64,000 bases of DNA, from assembly GCA_029719485.1 (NCBI GenBank), contig CP120722.1, positions 496,001 to 560,000 of the forward strand, in the 5' to 3' direction. Below the pieces are notes generated by a model. That model searched no databases, was not told the origin of the DNA, and worked only from the letters and a program-made list of their open reading frames with translations. The translations under genes were made by a program, and so were the position numbers. The stretch is from Kiritimatiellota bacterium B12222. Its GTDB lineage: Bacteria > Verrucomicrobiota > Kiritimatiellia > SS1-B-03-39 > UBA6053. This document shows, piece after piece, positions 34,573-44,515 of the stretch (position 1 is its first letter; the number at the start of each line of letters is the position of its first letter).

Positions 34573-35256
34573 ATGGCACAAACAAGTACTTATCCCATCC
34601 ATTGTCCCGAATGCAAGAGCCAACAAGATGAAGTTCTCTATGATAGTTTAGATGTCGGTAAAGAACCAGAGCTTCGTAAACAATTAATTGAAAACCGATT
34701 AAATCGGGTAAAATGTAATTCGTGTAACTTTGAATTCTATGTAGATAAAAATCTGCTCTATCATGATTCCCGTGAAGGATGGATGATTTATCTGAATCCT
34801 CATCGCATCGATGATGCTCAAAAGGCCATTGATGAATTTGATCAAGTTCTCGAGGATATGAATAATCTATTGCCATCAGGACAATCCCTGCCTCCAGTAG
34901 ATTTAGTGATTTCGCGAATCGAATTGGTTGAACGCATCTTTGTAAGAGAAGCGGGCTTAGATCCCAAAGTCATCGAATACATCAAATATTTGGTCTACAC
35001 TCAAAATTTAGACAAATTCATGCCTGAAAATTATGCCATGCTTTTAAATGGCCAAGAGTGCAATGAAGAGAATCTCTGTTTTGTACTTCAGGATGTGGAA
35101 ACTAAAAAACTTGAAAGCCTCTTACACTACAAACGTGAGACCTATGACGATCTTGTAGATCTCTTGGTTCAAGATGCAGATTTAAGTCTGATCAAACAGT
35201 TGTTTCCAGGTCCATACGCCTCTGCTCGTGCCTACTTGATTCAAGATGAAATCTAA
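34573..35256 (+). CDS. CpXC-domain protein of unknown function
   Basis: The N-terminal 60 residues match the CpXC domain (PF14353): IHCPECKSQQDEVLYDSLDV and, 35 residues later, RVKCNSCNFEFYVDKNLLY, a two-knuckle zinc-ribbon. The rest is helical and acidic with no motif. CpXC proteins are widespread and uncharacterised. It is probably cytoplasmic. A GGAAATAATCC stretch lies before the ATG. Confidence 0.8.
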   Translation: MAQTSTYPIHCPECKSQQDEVLYDSLDVGKEPELRKQLIENRLNRVKCNSCNFEFYVDKNLLYHDSREGWMIYLNPHRIDDAQKAIDEFDQVLEDMNNLLPSGQSLPPVDLVISRIELVERIFVREAGLDPKVIEYIKYLVYTQNLDKFMPENYAMLLNGQECNEENLCFVLQDVETKKLESLLHYKRETYDDLVDLLVQDADLSLIKQLFPGPYASARAYLIQDEI

Positions 35257-35635
35257 GCTGAAAGTCCCATTCATAAGAAAAGGGGTTCATTTAAATTTAT
35301 AAATCTTATTATTCTTATGGGGTGTTCATATGTTGATAAGCTTGCAAGCTGCTACATATAATATACTTAGAAGAAAGGTACTTGTTAGTGGATTGTTGGG
35401 AGACCCTTCGAAACTCCCCCCTTTCCCACAAGCGAATGATAAGTCATGAGTTATGAACATTTTTCTGAACAGCTATTTTAAAATTATGAACAGGCAAATG
35501 ATCATAACTTTTGGAGCAGGATAATCCTAAAAATTAACCCTTAAAATAGATGTAGTTTGAAGCGAATTCCAAAAAAACCCACTCTGTAAAAGAGTGGGTT
35601 TTTTTAGCAAACAGAGGCTTGAAGGACTCAGACTT
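35257..35635. other. 379-bp gap between the CpXC gene and rsmB
   Basis: It holds a 12-bp palindrome AGCTTGCAAGCT (35339-35350), a GGGAG/CTCCC hairpin near 35400, and the shared terminator at its right end. No gene seen. Confidence 0.4.
35572..35607. terminator. bidirectional terminator between the CpXC gene and rsmB
   Basis: Stem AACCCACTCT (preceded by an A-run) and AGAGTGGGTT (followed by a T-run), with a short GTAAA loop. It has the A-tract/T-tract form that works on both strands and serves two convergent genes. Confidence 0.92.
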
Positions 35636-36913
35636 TTAGGATGTTTTATATATCAGGGCTGCAAAGGCTCCATCACATTTTTTTTCACCCGGAAAGAGCA
35701 GGCTTTCTGTTTCTAAGCGAGCGTTCTGATTTTGACTTAACCAATTTTGAATTTGTTGAGTCGTTTCTTCGGGTTCGATACTGCAGGTACTATAAACCAG
35801 ACGTCCGCCGGGTTTTAACAGGGCAAATGCTTGATTGAGAATATCATATTGTAATTGAATCAGTTCGGTGAGCATTCGTTTTCTGAAATTCCATTTGGCA
35901 TCGGGACGACGTTGATAAACACCGGTATTGCTACAGGGAACATCGAGCAATATGGCATCAAAGGGTTGTTCTGAACGTAATCCATGGAGATCGGTCGTTT
36001 TGACTTCGACCTCTTCAAAGCCCAAGCGATCTAAATTTTCTTGTAAGCGTTTACAGCGTTTTGGATTGGGATCACATGCCAGAAGCTGGTCGGTTTGTTC
36101 TCCCATGCTTTCAGCTAAGATCAGGGTTTTTCCACCAGGGGCCGCACAAGCATCTAACACACGCTCACCTGCTTTTACATTCAAAAGGGTGGGGGCCATA
36201 TAGGTAGAGGGATCTTGAATATACCAAGCGCCTTCTACAAAATCGGGCAGATCGGTAGGGGAAAATCCTCTGGGCAATTGATAAAAGACGGGTACATCGT
36301 CAATTTTTTCTGAAAATTCATAGGACACGGTGTCTGGAGGACAATCCATCAGCGAATCAAGTTCAGTGCCTTTGCGGGTAAGCCGCGCGTAGGTATGAGA
36401 GCGTTCTTGGTTCCATTGTAGTATTTTTTCGGTTTGTTTTTTACCAAAACTTTTATTCCACCGTTCTACAATCACTTGGGGATGCGAGTAACGAATGTGA
36501 TTTGCTTGGTTGTCTAACCATTTTAACAGCTCTTCTTTTTCGCGTAAGGTTCGTCGAAAAACCGCATTGATAAAACCAATTTGTGGTGCAGGGATGCCTG
36601 CGCGTTTGGCTGCTTCGAGGGTTTCATGTACAGCTGCATGATCGGGAATGCCGTCTAAGAGTAATAATTGACATAACCCAATCCATAGAAATGGTATTAA
36701 TGCGGGTGAAGGGGGACGTTTACTTAAATGTTCAATCCAGGCATCCAGTGCACCGTTATGGCGTAGGCAACTCCACACCATTTCCCGGGTGAGCCCACTA
36801 CAAAAGTTCCATTCTCCCGATTCATAGGGTAAAGATCCTTTGAGTAGCCAATTTTTGAGTAATTCTGCGGCTTGATCGCGTTCGGGGATGTTGGTTGAAG
36901 GTGCTGTGGTCAT
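35636..36913 (-). CDS. rsmB: 16S rRNA (cytosine-C5) methyltransferase RsmB
   Basis: A SAM-dependent enzyme that makes m5C in 16S rRNA (C967 in E. coli). An N-terminal NusB-like RNA-binding domain (about 1-130; HAAVHETLEAAKRAG) is followed by the Rossmann domain: VLDACAAPGGKTLILAE (motif I), DVPCSNTGVYQRRPDAKW (motif IV with a catalytic-cycle Cys) and YSTCSIEPEE (motif VI with the second Cys). At 425 residues it has the full-length RsmB layout. It is monocistronic and ends at the bidirectional terminator. Confidence 0.93.
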   Translation of the reverse strand: MTTAPSTNIPERDQAAELLKNWLLKGSLPYESGEWNFCSGLTREMVWSCLRHNGALDAWIEHLSKRPPSPALIPFLWIGLCQLLLLDGIPDHAAVHETLEAAKRAGIPAPQIGFINAVFRRTLREKEELLKWLDNQANHIRYSHPQVIVERWNKSFGKKQTEKILQWNQERSHTYARLTRKGTELDSLMDCPPDTVSYEFSEKIDDVPVFYQLPRGFSPTDLPDFVEGAWYIQDPSTYMAPTLLNVKAGERVLDACAAPGGKTLILAESMGEQTDQLLACDPNPKRCKRLQENLDRLGFEEVEVKTTDLHGLRSEQPFDAILLDVPCSNTGVYQRRPDAKWNFRKRMLTELIQLQYDILNQAFALLKPGGRLVYSTCSIEPEETTQQIQNWLSQNQNARLETESLLFPGEKKCDGAFAALIYKTS

Positions 36914-37009
36914 AAAATTTTCCAGAAAATCAATATCATTGTACTTTCTCTATAGAAGTATAGAGAGAAGAGCTTGCGACTCTAACCATAATTTTCAACT
37001 CTTCTCAAC

Positions 37010-37771
37010 GTGTTTCAACCACAACGCCATTCTGAAATCCTTCATACCCTTCAACATCAAGGGGGAGTGCGGGTGTCTGATTTAGCTGCGCACATGAATG
37101 TAACTGAAGAAACCATTCGTAGAGATTTATTGAAATTAGAAAAAGAGAGCAGGTTAAAGCGTGTCCATGGCGGAGCTATTCCTATCACTTCTGAGCATGA
37201 TCCTTTGCCCTATCAACATCGACAAATGGAGCAAGTGGAGGCCAAAAGGAGTATTGCACGCTGTGCATTAACTCAAATTGAAGAAGAAGATGTCCTGTTT
37301 TTAGATGGCAGTACCACGGCTTATCACTTGGCTAAAATTTTTCCGGATATGCGCTGTACTGTGTTAACCCATTCTGAACCTATTTTTCGTGAACTCTCTA
37401 CCCGCACCCAAATTGAATTGGTGTCCACGGGTGGACTCTATGACCGGATACATGCGAGTTTTATCGGTCCATTGGCCGAACAAATGTTAAGCAGTGTTCA
37501 TATCACGAAAGCCATTTTAGGCTGTAAAGGCCTAGATTTTAAAAGAGGATTTAGTGATGCCTCTGTCCTGCACATGAATTTAAAACGTTCTGTGATTCGA
37601 AATGCAGATCAAACCCTCCTGTTAGCAGATCATCGTAAGATGGATGCACGTTCCCGTTATTTTTTCGCCAGCATTGAAGAGGTTGATGGAGTGATCACGG
37701 ATAAGCAGGTCAAAAAAGAGCATAATCAAGCCATGTCTCGAGCAGGCTTACGAATTTTAAAAGAGCTTTGA
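37010..37771 (+). CDS. DeoR-family transcriptional regulator
   Basis: A sugar-responsive repressor. The N-terminal winged helix-turn-helix reads VRVSDLAAHMNVTEETIRRD, followed by the family signature LKRVHGGA. The C-terminal DeoRC sensor domain has LFLDGSTTAYHLAK and LLADHRKMDARSRY, which bind phosphorylated sugars. The start is a GTG at 37010; the open frame has no better start before the HTH. No sugar operon is adjacent. Its target is unknown. Confidence 0.92.
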   Translation: MFQPQRHSEILHTLQHQGGVRVSDLAAHMNVTEETIRRDLLKLEKESRLKRVHGGAIPITSEHDPLPYQHRQMEQVEAKRSIARCALTQIEEEDVLFLDGSTTAYHLAKIFPDMRCTVLTHSEPIFRELSTRTQIELVSTGGLYDRIHASFIGPLAEQMLSSVHITKAILGCKGLDFKRGFSDASVLHMNLKRSVIRNADQTLLLADHRKMDARSRYFFASIEEVDGVITDKQVKKEHNQAMSRAGLRILKEL

Positions 37772-37869
37772 GCCCTTGTTCACAGCAGGAAATGGATCTG
37801 CTGGCCTCTAAATTTTCAATCACTTTTGAGGCTTGTTAAACTTCTTTTAGCTCATAACCCTAAGGAACA

Positions 37870-38412
37870 ATGAGTATTACTACCCGAAATGGCGATAAAG
37901 GACGTACCCGATTATTTTCGGGTCAGGATGTTTCTAAAGCAGATTTGGCTCCACGCGCTTATGGTGCTTTGGATGAAGCGGTCAGTGTCTTAGGAATTGC
38001 ACGCAGTTTGACAGATTCTGAAAGTTTGGCTGAGCATCTTCTCTACATTCAGAATGCTTCTTTTGAAGTAGGTGCTGAATTGGCTACACATCCGGATGAT
38101 GTCGCCCGTAAACGCCGTCGGGTGGATGAAGCGTTTGTCGCTATTCTGGATAAAATGAGAGACGACTTAGAAGCGGTTACCCCCATTCCGAAAGATTTTG
38201 TGATTCCCGGTGGAAATCCCGTTGCTGCGCATTTGGATCATGCCCGTTGTGTTTACCGTCGCTGTGAACAAGAAGCAACCGCACTATGGAATGCTGATTT
38301 TCTTAAAAATCCACTGGTTTTGGTATGGTTAAACCGGGTATCAGACCATTTGTGGCTGTTAGCCCGTCAAATGGAAGGGAAAGCCGTGATCCCCAGAAGA
38401 TCTTTAAAATAA
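37870..38412 (+). CDS. PduO-type cob(I)alamin adenosyltransferase
   Basis: An ATP-dependent corrinoid adenosyltransferase that makes adenosylcobalamin. It begins ITTRNGDKGRTRLFSGQ, the ATP-binding N-terminal motif, and has RAYGALDEAVSVLGIAR, FVIPGGNPVAAHLDHARCVYRRCE and WLNRVSDHLWLLAR, all family signatures. The 180-residue length is normal. It follows the DeoR gene by 98 bp on the same strand. No cobalamin riboswitch is seen upstream. It overlaps the end of the convergent exonuclease gene by 9 bp. Confidence 0.92.
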   Translation: MSITTRNGDKGRTRLFSGQDVSKADLAPRAYGALDEAVSVLGIARSLTDSESLAEHLLYIQNASFEVGAELATHPDDVARKRRRVDEAFVAILDKMRDDLEAVTPIPKDFVIPGGNPVAAHLDHARCVYRRCEQEATALWNADFLKNPLVLVWLNRVSDHLWLLARQMEGKAVIPRRSLK

Positions 38413-39015
38413 TCCCAGTTGCTCACCAGCAGGTGCAATTTGCGGTAATTTCATTTCCCGCATTTCACCCAATTGCACCAAAGACTCAACAGAAGTGGAA
38501 ATATCATTCTTTTCTAAGGTCTCGATGATGCGCAAAAACACTTTTCCACAATATTCGGCATCTTCTGAGGCGCGATGGAATACCGTGTTGGGAAATTCAA
38601 AATATTTGGTGAGCGTTTCCAATCGATAGTTTAACATGCCCGGAAATACTTTTTTAGACAGTCCGTAGGTATCGAGCACCTGACCCGTAGGCGCCTTACA
38701 TTTATCCCGTTTGACGGCTGTTTCCAGAAATTTGAAATCAAATTTGGCGTTGTGGGCAATCAGAGGAAGGTCTCCGCAATAATCAGTAAAAGCACCCATT
38801 AACTCGGAAATACGAGGAGCATCTTTCACATCTTCATTTGAAATACCATGTACTTTATAGGCTTCTAAAGGAATTTCCATTCCGGGATTTACCAGAAAAC
38901 AAAAGTCTTTCTGAGGGAGCCCATCTAAAAATTTTACCGCGCCAATTTCGACGATACCATCTTCTAGAGGTTGGATGCCGGTGGTCTCTAAATCAAATGC
39001 TACAAAGTCTTTCAT
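38404..39015 (-). CDS. DEDDh 3'-5' exonuclease (DnaQ family)
   Basis: A proofreading or repair-type exonuclease related to the polymerase III epsilon subunit. Exo I reads FVAFDLETTGIQPLEDGIVE, Exo II LIAHNAKFDFKFLE, and Exo III HRASEDAEYCG with the DEDDh His/Asp pair. At 203 residues with no clamp- or polymerase-binding extension obvious, it may be a standalone exonuclease rather than the replicative subunit. Confidence 0.9.
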   Translation of the reverse strand: MKDFVAFDLETTGIQPLEDGIVEIGAVKFLDGLPQKDFCFLVNPGMEIPLEAYKVHGISNEDVKDAPRISELMGAFTDYCGDLPLIAHNAKFDFKFLETAVKRDKCKAPTGQVLDTYGLSKKVFPGMLNYRLETLTKYFEFPNTVFHRASEDAEYCGKVFLRIIETLEKNDISTSVESLVQLGEMREMKLPQIAPAGEQLGLF

Positions 39016-39191
39016 TTCTTTTCGCTACGCGAAACCCAAGCGAATACAAACCCTTTTTGTAAAGAGCAGGAAATTTACCCTCTGTTAAGCCTATTGAGTG
39101 GATGGAAACCTCTGGCCCGGGGACCGTTCCTATGATTATGCCCTACCTTAGATATGTAATCGAAAAACATTGCCTGAAATCATAAATCTAG

Positions 39192-40340
<1,149 letters not shown>

Positions 40341-40386
40341 AAGGTCTTTTCATCTGCCGTTCTCCTTTTGAGCAGTGAAGCGAACA

Positions 40387-42141
40387 CTACCCAGACTCTT
40401 CTTCATGTGATGTATCTTTCTGTTCATAGAGAGTAGAGGGAAGGGGATCATTAAGCAGTTCCGGATATAACGCTTTTACACAGTCTGGGCAAATACCGTG
40501 ACTGAAATCTGCTTCGGTATGGCTACGTATATAGGCTTCCAGCTGTTCCCAGGCTCCTGAATGGTTTCTTATTTTTTTACAGGAAGAGCAGATCGGGATA
40601 ATTCCTTTGAGAATTTTGATTTCATTCAGTAAATTCTGTAATTTTGTGAAGGCTATTTCCTTTTCAGATTCCAATTGTTTTTGATCGGAGATATCACAAA
40701 TGAAGCCTTCCAACATTCCTTCATCGTGCTCTGAAGAAACCTGCATTCCTTGTTCCCAAACCCATCGGGTTTCACCGTTTCGATGTAAAATGCGGTACTG
40801 TATGCAAAACCTTCGTTTTTCTGTCGTGGCTTGGTTGATTTCTTCGACGACGGCCGCGGCATCTTCGGAAACAATTAAATTTCCGAATACCATGCCCGTG
40901 GGACCGGTTAATTCTTCAGGATAGTACCCTGTGAGCTCCTTTGCGCCACTGCTGATGTATTCCATGACCCAGTCTCCACCGTCATTGTGACAGCGATAAG
41001 CTAATCCGGGCATATTCATTAACAGTGTGGAATACTTTTGTTGGAGTCTATCCAGACGTTCCAAGGTATCAGATTGGATTTGGTTCTGTTTTCCTTGATG
41101 TAAAACGAACAATAAGGTCAGACAAAGCAACAGGCTAAGCGATAAAATGATCAGCACCAATTTCTTCAGCGGAAAAGTGCGGGGACTGGTATAGAGGAAG
41201 GCTTCCAAATCCATATTGGGTGAAGAAATACCCAAATCAGCGTATACTTGGGCAATGTGTTGCCACCGGCCTAGGTTCATATATCCGATTTCTACCAAAT
41301 CATTTCGCACCAATTTTTGAATTTGTTGGGCTTCGTATTCCAAAGCTTCTCTGCTGTTTTCTTCTGGCCAGGTCTGGAGAATATAGGTGATCAATTCTTG
41401 GGGATGATCGAGGGCATAAGCCCATCCCCGCAAGGAGGCCCGGCGAAACTTTTCTACAATATCGGGATGTGCCTGCAAATAGTCACGGGACGTAAATAAG
41501 GTATCCCCATAAAAATCAATGCCAACGGAGCGGGGAGAACTCATATGAAAAGGGACGCCTTGTTGACGAAGAAGGAAGGGTTCATCGGTGATATAGGCCG
41601 AAATCGCATCTACTTGTTCCGAAAGTAAACTTTGGGTGGCTTGATTGTAGGGGTGCCGCGTCAATTCATTGACCGAAACCCCCATTTCAGAGAGGTAAGC
41701 TTCTAATTCTTCGCTATGCTTTTCCAACATAACATGGCTGCCCTGCATATCATGCACACTGCCCGCAGCTGAATCTTCCCGTCGCAGCAATACGAGGGGG
41801 GAATGCTGAAAAACGGTGGCCAGGGCTACCACGGGTTTATCGTTTTTGTAGCTGAGAACCAAATCAGATAATGCGATACCGAAATCAGCCTCTTCTGAAA
41901 GTACTGCGGCCACGGTATCGACATTTTCTCCAGTAAGAAATGTAAGTTCGAGACCTTCTTGTTCATAAAACCCTTGGAGCTGAGCGGCATAATATCCTGC
42001 AAACTGAAATTGATGATGCCATTTTAATTGGAGCACCACGGGTTTCAAATTATCAGCTACACCCGAGAGCAACGCGATAAACTGAAAGAGGATCCAGCCG
42101 ACAAGTATCCGGGTGGTTTTTTGAGAGAAAGAAAAAAGCAT
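40387..42141 (-). CDS. membrane receptor: NMT1/THI5-type binding domain fused to PAS, no output domain
   Basis: A predicted signal receptor. Residues 1-30 are a signal or anchor. Residues about 33-310 are a periplasmic substrate-binding domain of the NMT1/THI5 family (VVLQLKWHHQFQFAGYYAAQ), which binds pyrimidine-like or related ligands in ABC systems. A transmembrane helix at about 330-350 leads to a coiled linker and a PAS/PAC domain (about 375-495). The C-terminus is a short coiled coil followed by IPICSSCKKIRNHSGAW and FSHGICPDCVKALYPEL, a CX2C...CX2C tail often found behind PAS domains. There is no histidine kinase, GGDEF, EAL or methyl-accepting domain. How it signals is unclear. It is alone on its strand. 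Confidence 0.82.
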   Translation of the reverse strand: MLFSFSQKTTRILVGWILFQFIALLSGVADNLKPVVLQLKWHHQFQFAGYYAAQLQGFYEQEGLELTFLTGENVDTVAAVLSEEADFGIALSDLVLSYKNDKPVVALATVFQHSPLVLLRREDSAAGSVHDMQGSHVMLEKHSEELEAYLSEMGVSVNELTRHPYNQATQSLLSEQVDAISAYITDEPFLLRQQGVPFHMSSPRSVGIDFYGDTLFTSRDYLQAHPDIVEKFRRASLRGWAYALDHPQELITYILQTWPEENSREALEYEAQQIQKLVRNDLVEIGYMNLGRWQHIAQVYADLGISSPNMDLEAFLYTSPRTFPLKKLVLIILSLSLLLCLTLLFVLHQGKQNQIQSDTLERLDRLQQKYSTLLMNMPGLAYRCHNDGGDWVMEYISSGAKELTGYYPEELTGPTGMVFGNLIVSEDAAAVVEEINQATTEKRRFCIQYRILHRNGETRWVWEQGMQVSSEHDEGMLEGFICDISDQKQLESEKEIAFTKLQNLLNEIKILKGIIPICSSCKKIRNHSGAWEQLEAYIRSHTEADFSHGICPDCVKALYPELLNDPLPSTLYEQKDTSHEEESG

Positions 42142-42240
42142 AGGTCTATGATAGACCTAGATAAAGTGAAGGCAATGGTAAAGCCCCCAGCTTCCTTCAT
42201 CGTTTATGGTAAAAATTGAGGATAAATCTCAATAATATGT

Positions 42241-43722
42241 TTACGAGCAGCTGTCGGACATGGTTAAAAACTCAGCTTCAATTTCTGGAGAAGGTGGTGG
42301 TGAGAGATAACTTCCGATGAGTATGGCCAAGCACGAAAAGAAAAAGCCAGGCACGATTTCATACAGGTCAAAAAGTCCACCTTGGGCACGACCCCAAAGA
42401 ATTACGATGAGTCCGCCTGTAATCATTCCGGAAATAGCTCCGGTGGCGGTACAGCGTTTCCAATAGAGGGAAAAGAGTAAAACCGGCCCAAAGGTAGCAC
42501 CAAATCCAGCCCAGGCTTGCCCCACCAAGGCCAAAACCGTTTTTTCATCGCGTAAAGCCATAAACATGGCCGCGCCTGCAATGACCACTACGGTGAGACG
42601 TCCCAAACGAACCAAAGCTTTTTGACTGAAGTCGCGTCGCAGGAGACAACGGGTGATATCTTCAGTAAATGCAGCAGAACAAACTAAAAGTTGAGAATCG
42701 GCCGTCGACATGACAGCCGCTAGGATGGCGGCTAACAAGATGCCGGCGATCACGGGATGAAAGAGGCTGTTCACTAAAAGCATGAAAATACTTTCGGGAT
42801 CGGCGACCTCTGTACCAAAGCGGGCAAACCCAATCAGCCCAATGAGAACGGAGCAGATTAACGTTATTCCAGTCCACGTTACCGCAATACGTCTTGCGGT
42901 AGGCAAATCTTTCAAGGAGCGAATGGCCGAAAAACGGGCCAAAATATGGGGTTGTCCAAAATAACCTAAGCCCCAAGCCATTGAACTGATGACGGCCAAG
43001 CCTTGAAGAGAGTTGCCCGTGGCGGCGTCTATTCGGATCTGAAGTAGATGGGGATTCAGGGATTGAATATTCTCGAGCGTGTTGCCAATGCCTCCCATTT
43101 CACCGATGGCTACGATTGGAAGCACCAGTAAAGCCGCGGCCATCATCAGTCCTTGAATCAAATCGGTCCAACACACCGCCAAAAATCCACCGAGGATGGT
43201 GTAAGAAATAATGGCAAAGGTACCGATGCAAACGGCGAGAGGATAGGGGACGCCAAAGACGGTTTCAAACAGTTTACCTCCGGCCACCAGACCGGACGCG
43301 GTGTAAAAAAGAAAGAAAAACAGAATAAAGGCAGCAGAAACCAGACGCAAGGCATGTCCAGTGGTATGGAACCGATGTTCTAAAAATTCTGGTAGAGTGA
43401 GAGAATCAGATGCTTGGAAGGTATAAACCCGAAGTCGTGGCGCCATCCACCGCCAATTCAACCAAGTACCCAGTAAAAGTCCTACTGCAATCCACACGGC
43501 ACTAATTCCACTGATGTAAGCCGCTCCAGGTAAACCCATTAACAGCCAAGCAGACATATCGGATGCCCCTGCAGAAATGGCGGTCGCCCAAGGACCCAAA
43601 TTGCGACCACCTAAAATGTAATCTGAAAGATTATTTGTACGACGATAGGCCAGCCAACCCACTGCGACCATGACAGACAAATAAACAAAAAAAGTACAGG
43701 TGATGATAAAATCGGCATTCAT
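42241..43722 (-). CDS. putP: sodium/proline symporter (SSS family)
   Basis: A sodium:solute symporter with 13 predicted transmembrane helices over 493 residues. The N-terminal signature YLSVMVAVGWLAYRRTNNL...YILGGRNLGPWATAISAGASDMSAWLLMGLPG is very close to PutP in order (quoted in parts). GLGYFGQPHILARFSA and ILAAVMSTADSQLLVCSAA contain the sodium- and substrate-site helices. It most likely imports proline; other amino-acid or sugar solutes in the family cannot be excluded. It is probably monocistronic. Confidence 0.9.
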   Translation of the reverse strand: MNADFIITCTFFVYLSVMVAVGWLAYRRTNNLSDYILGGRNLGPWATAISAGASDMSAWLLMGLPGAAYISGISAVWIAVGLLLGTWLNWRWMAPRLRVYTFQASDSLTLPEFLEHRFHTTGHALRLVSAAFILFFFLFYTASGLVAGGKLFETVFGVPYPLAVCIGTFAIISYTILGGFLAVCWTDLIQGLMMAAALLVLPIVAIGEMGGIGNTLENIQSLNPHLLQIRIDAATGNSLQGLAVISSMAWGLGYFGQPHILARFSAIRSLKDLPTARRIAVTWTGITLICSVLIGLIGFARFGTEVADPESIFMLLVNSLFHPVIAGILLAAILAAVMSTADSQLLVCSAAFTEDITRCLLRRDFSQKALVRLGRLTVVVIAGAAMFMALRDEKTVLALVGQAWAGFGATFGPVLLFSLYWKRCTATGAISGMITGGLIVILWGRAQGGLFDLYEIVPGFFFSCLAILIGSYLSPPPSPEIEAEFLTMSDSCS

Positions 43723-44116
43723 GACAATAGTTGAGGTATGAGAATAGGAAATATCTGTGAACGAGATAGTTAAAGAAAAACTTTTGAGGGCTGACCATGA
43801 GGAGATTCATCTCGTTTATAAAGAAATATTCCTAAGTTTTGTGAAAACCTACATTTTAGGGTAAAAAAGCAGAGCTCAGGACATTAAATATCGCGACTCT
43901 TCAACAAGAGTTCACTCCTTAGTATAGGCACTCACCAGTAGCCCCCTCAAAATGGGCGTAAAAAGCGATCTTTTTCTTGTAGCTTAGAAGGGAGATTTGG
44001 ACCTGAAGCGCTGGAGGTACTTACAGCTTTTACCACTACAGGATTGACCTTTGATCCTTTTCTGTACAGGAATAACGCCCTTTCTATAAACAATTTCCTC
44101 AATTTTCGGAGTCACT
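43723..44116. other. 394-bp divergent gap between putP and yajC
   Basis: No gene. The end carries a GGAG ribosome site six bases before the yajC ATG. A TTGACC at 44043 is a candidate -35, but no good -10 follows. Confidence 0.4.
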
Positions 44117-44464
44117 ATGAACCTCTTTTCTCAATTTATCGCTATGGGTGGACCACAAGGTGCCGATTCACAACAATCTCCTTTAGGCATGGTCGTCCCC
44201 ATGGTTCTGTTTTTTGGTATTATGTATGTGATGATGATTCGTCCGCAACAGCGCAAAGAAAAAGAGCGCAAAGCGATGCTCAATGAGCTGAAGAAAGGCG
44301 ATAAAGTCTTATTTGCCGGCGGATTGATCGGTACCATTGCCCAAATCAACGAAAAAACTGCAAACATCAAAGTTGCAGAAGGCGTTCGTTTGGATGTAGC
44401 CCGTGGTGGCATTACGGCCATTATTACGGATGACGAGGATGTAAACGATTCGGTAACAGCCTAA
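44117..44464 (+). CDS. yajC: preprotein translocase accessory protein YajC
   Basis: A small single-helix partner of SecDF. The helix VPMVLFFGIMYVMMIRPQQRKEKE ends in the family signature RPQQ(R/K), followed by LKKGDKVLFAGGLIGTIAQI, the conserved soluble part. It is 115 residues long. It lies 51 bp before secDF, the usual bacterial order. Confidence 0.95.
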   Translation: MNLFSQFIAMGGPQGADSQQSPLGMVVPMVLFFGIMYVMMIRPQQRKEKERKAMLNELKKGDKVLFAGGLIGTIAQINEKTANIKVAEGVRLDVARGGITAIITDDEDVNDSVTA

Positions 44465-44515
44465 TCTCGACGCCTCCCCCTTTTAAAAAAATAAAACACA
44501 AGGAACAAACGTTTC

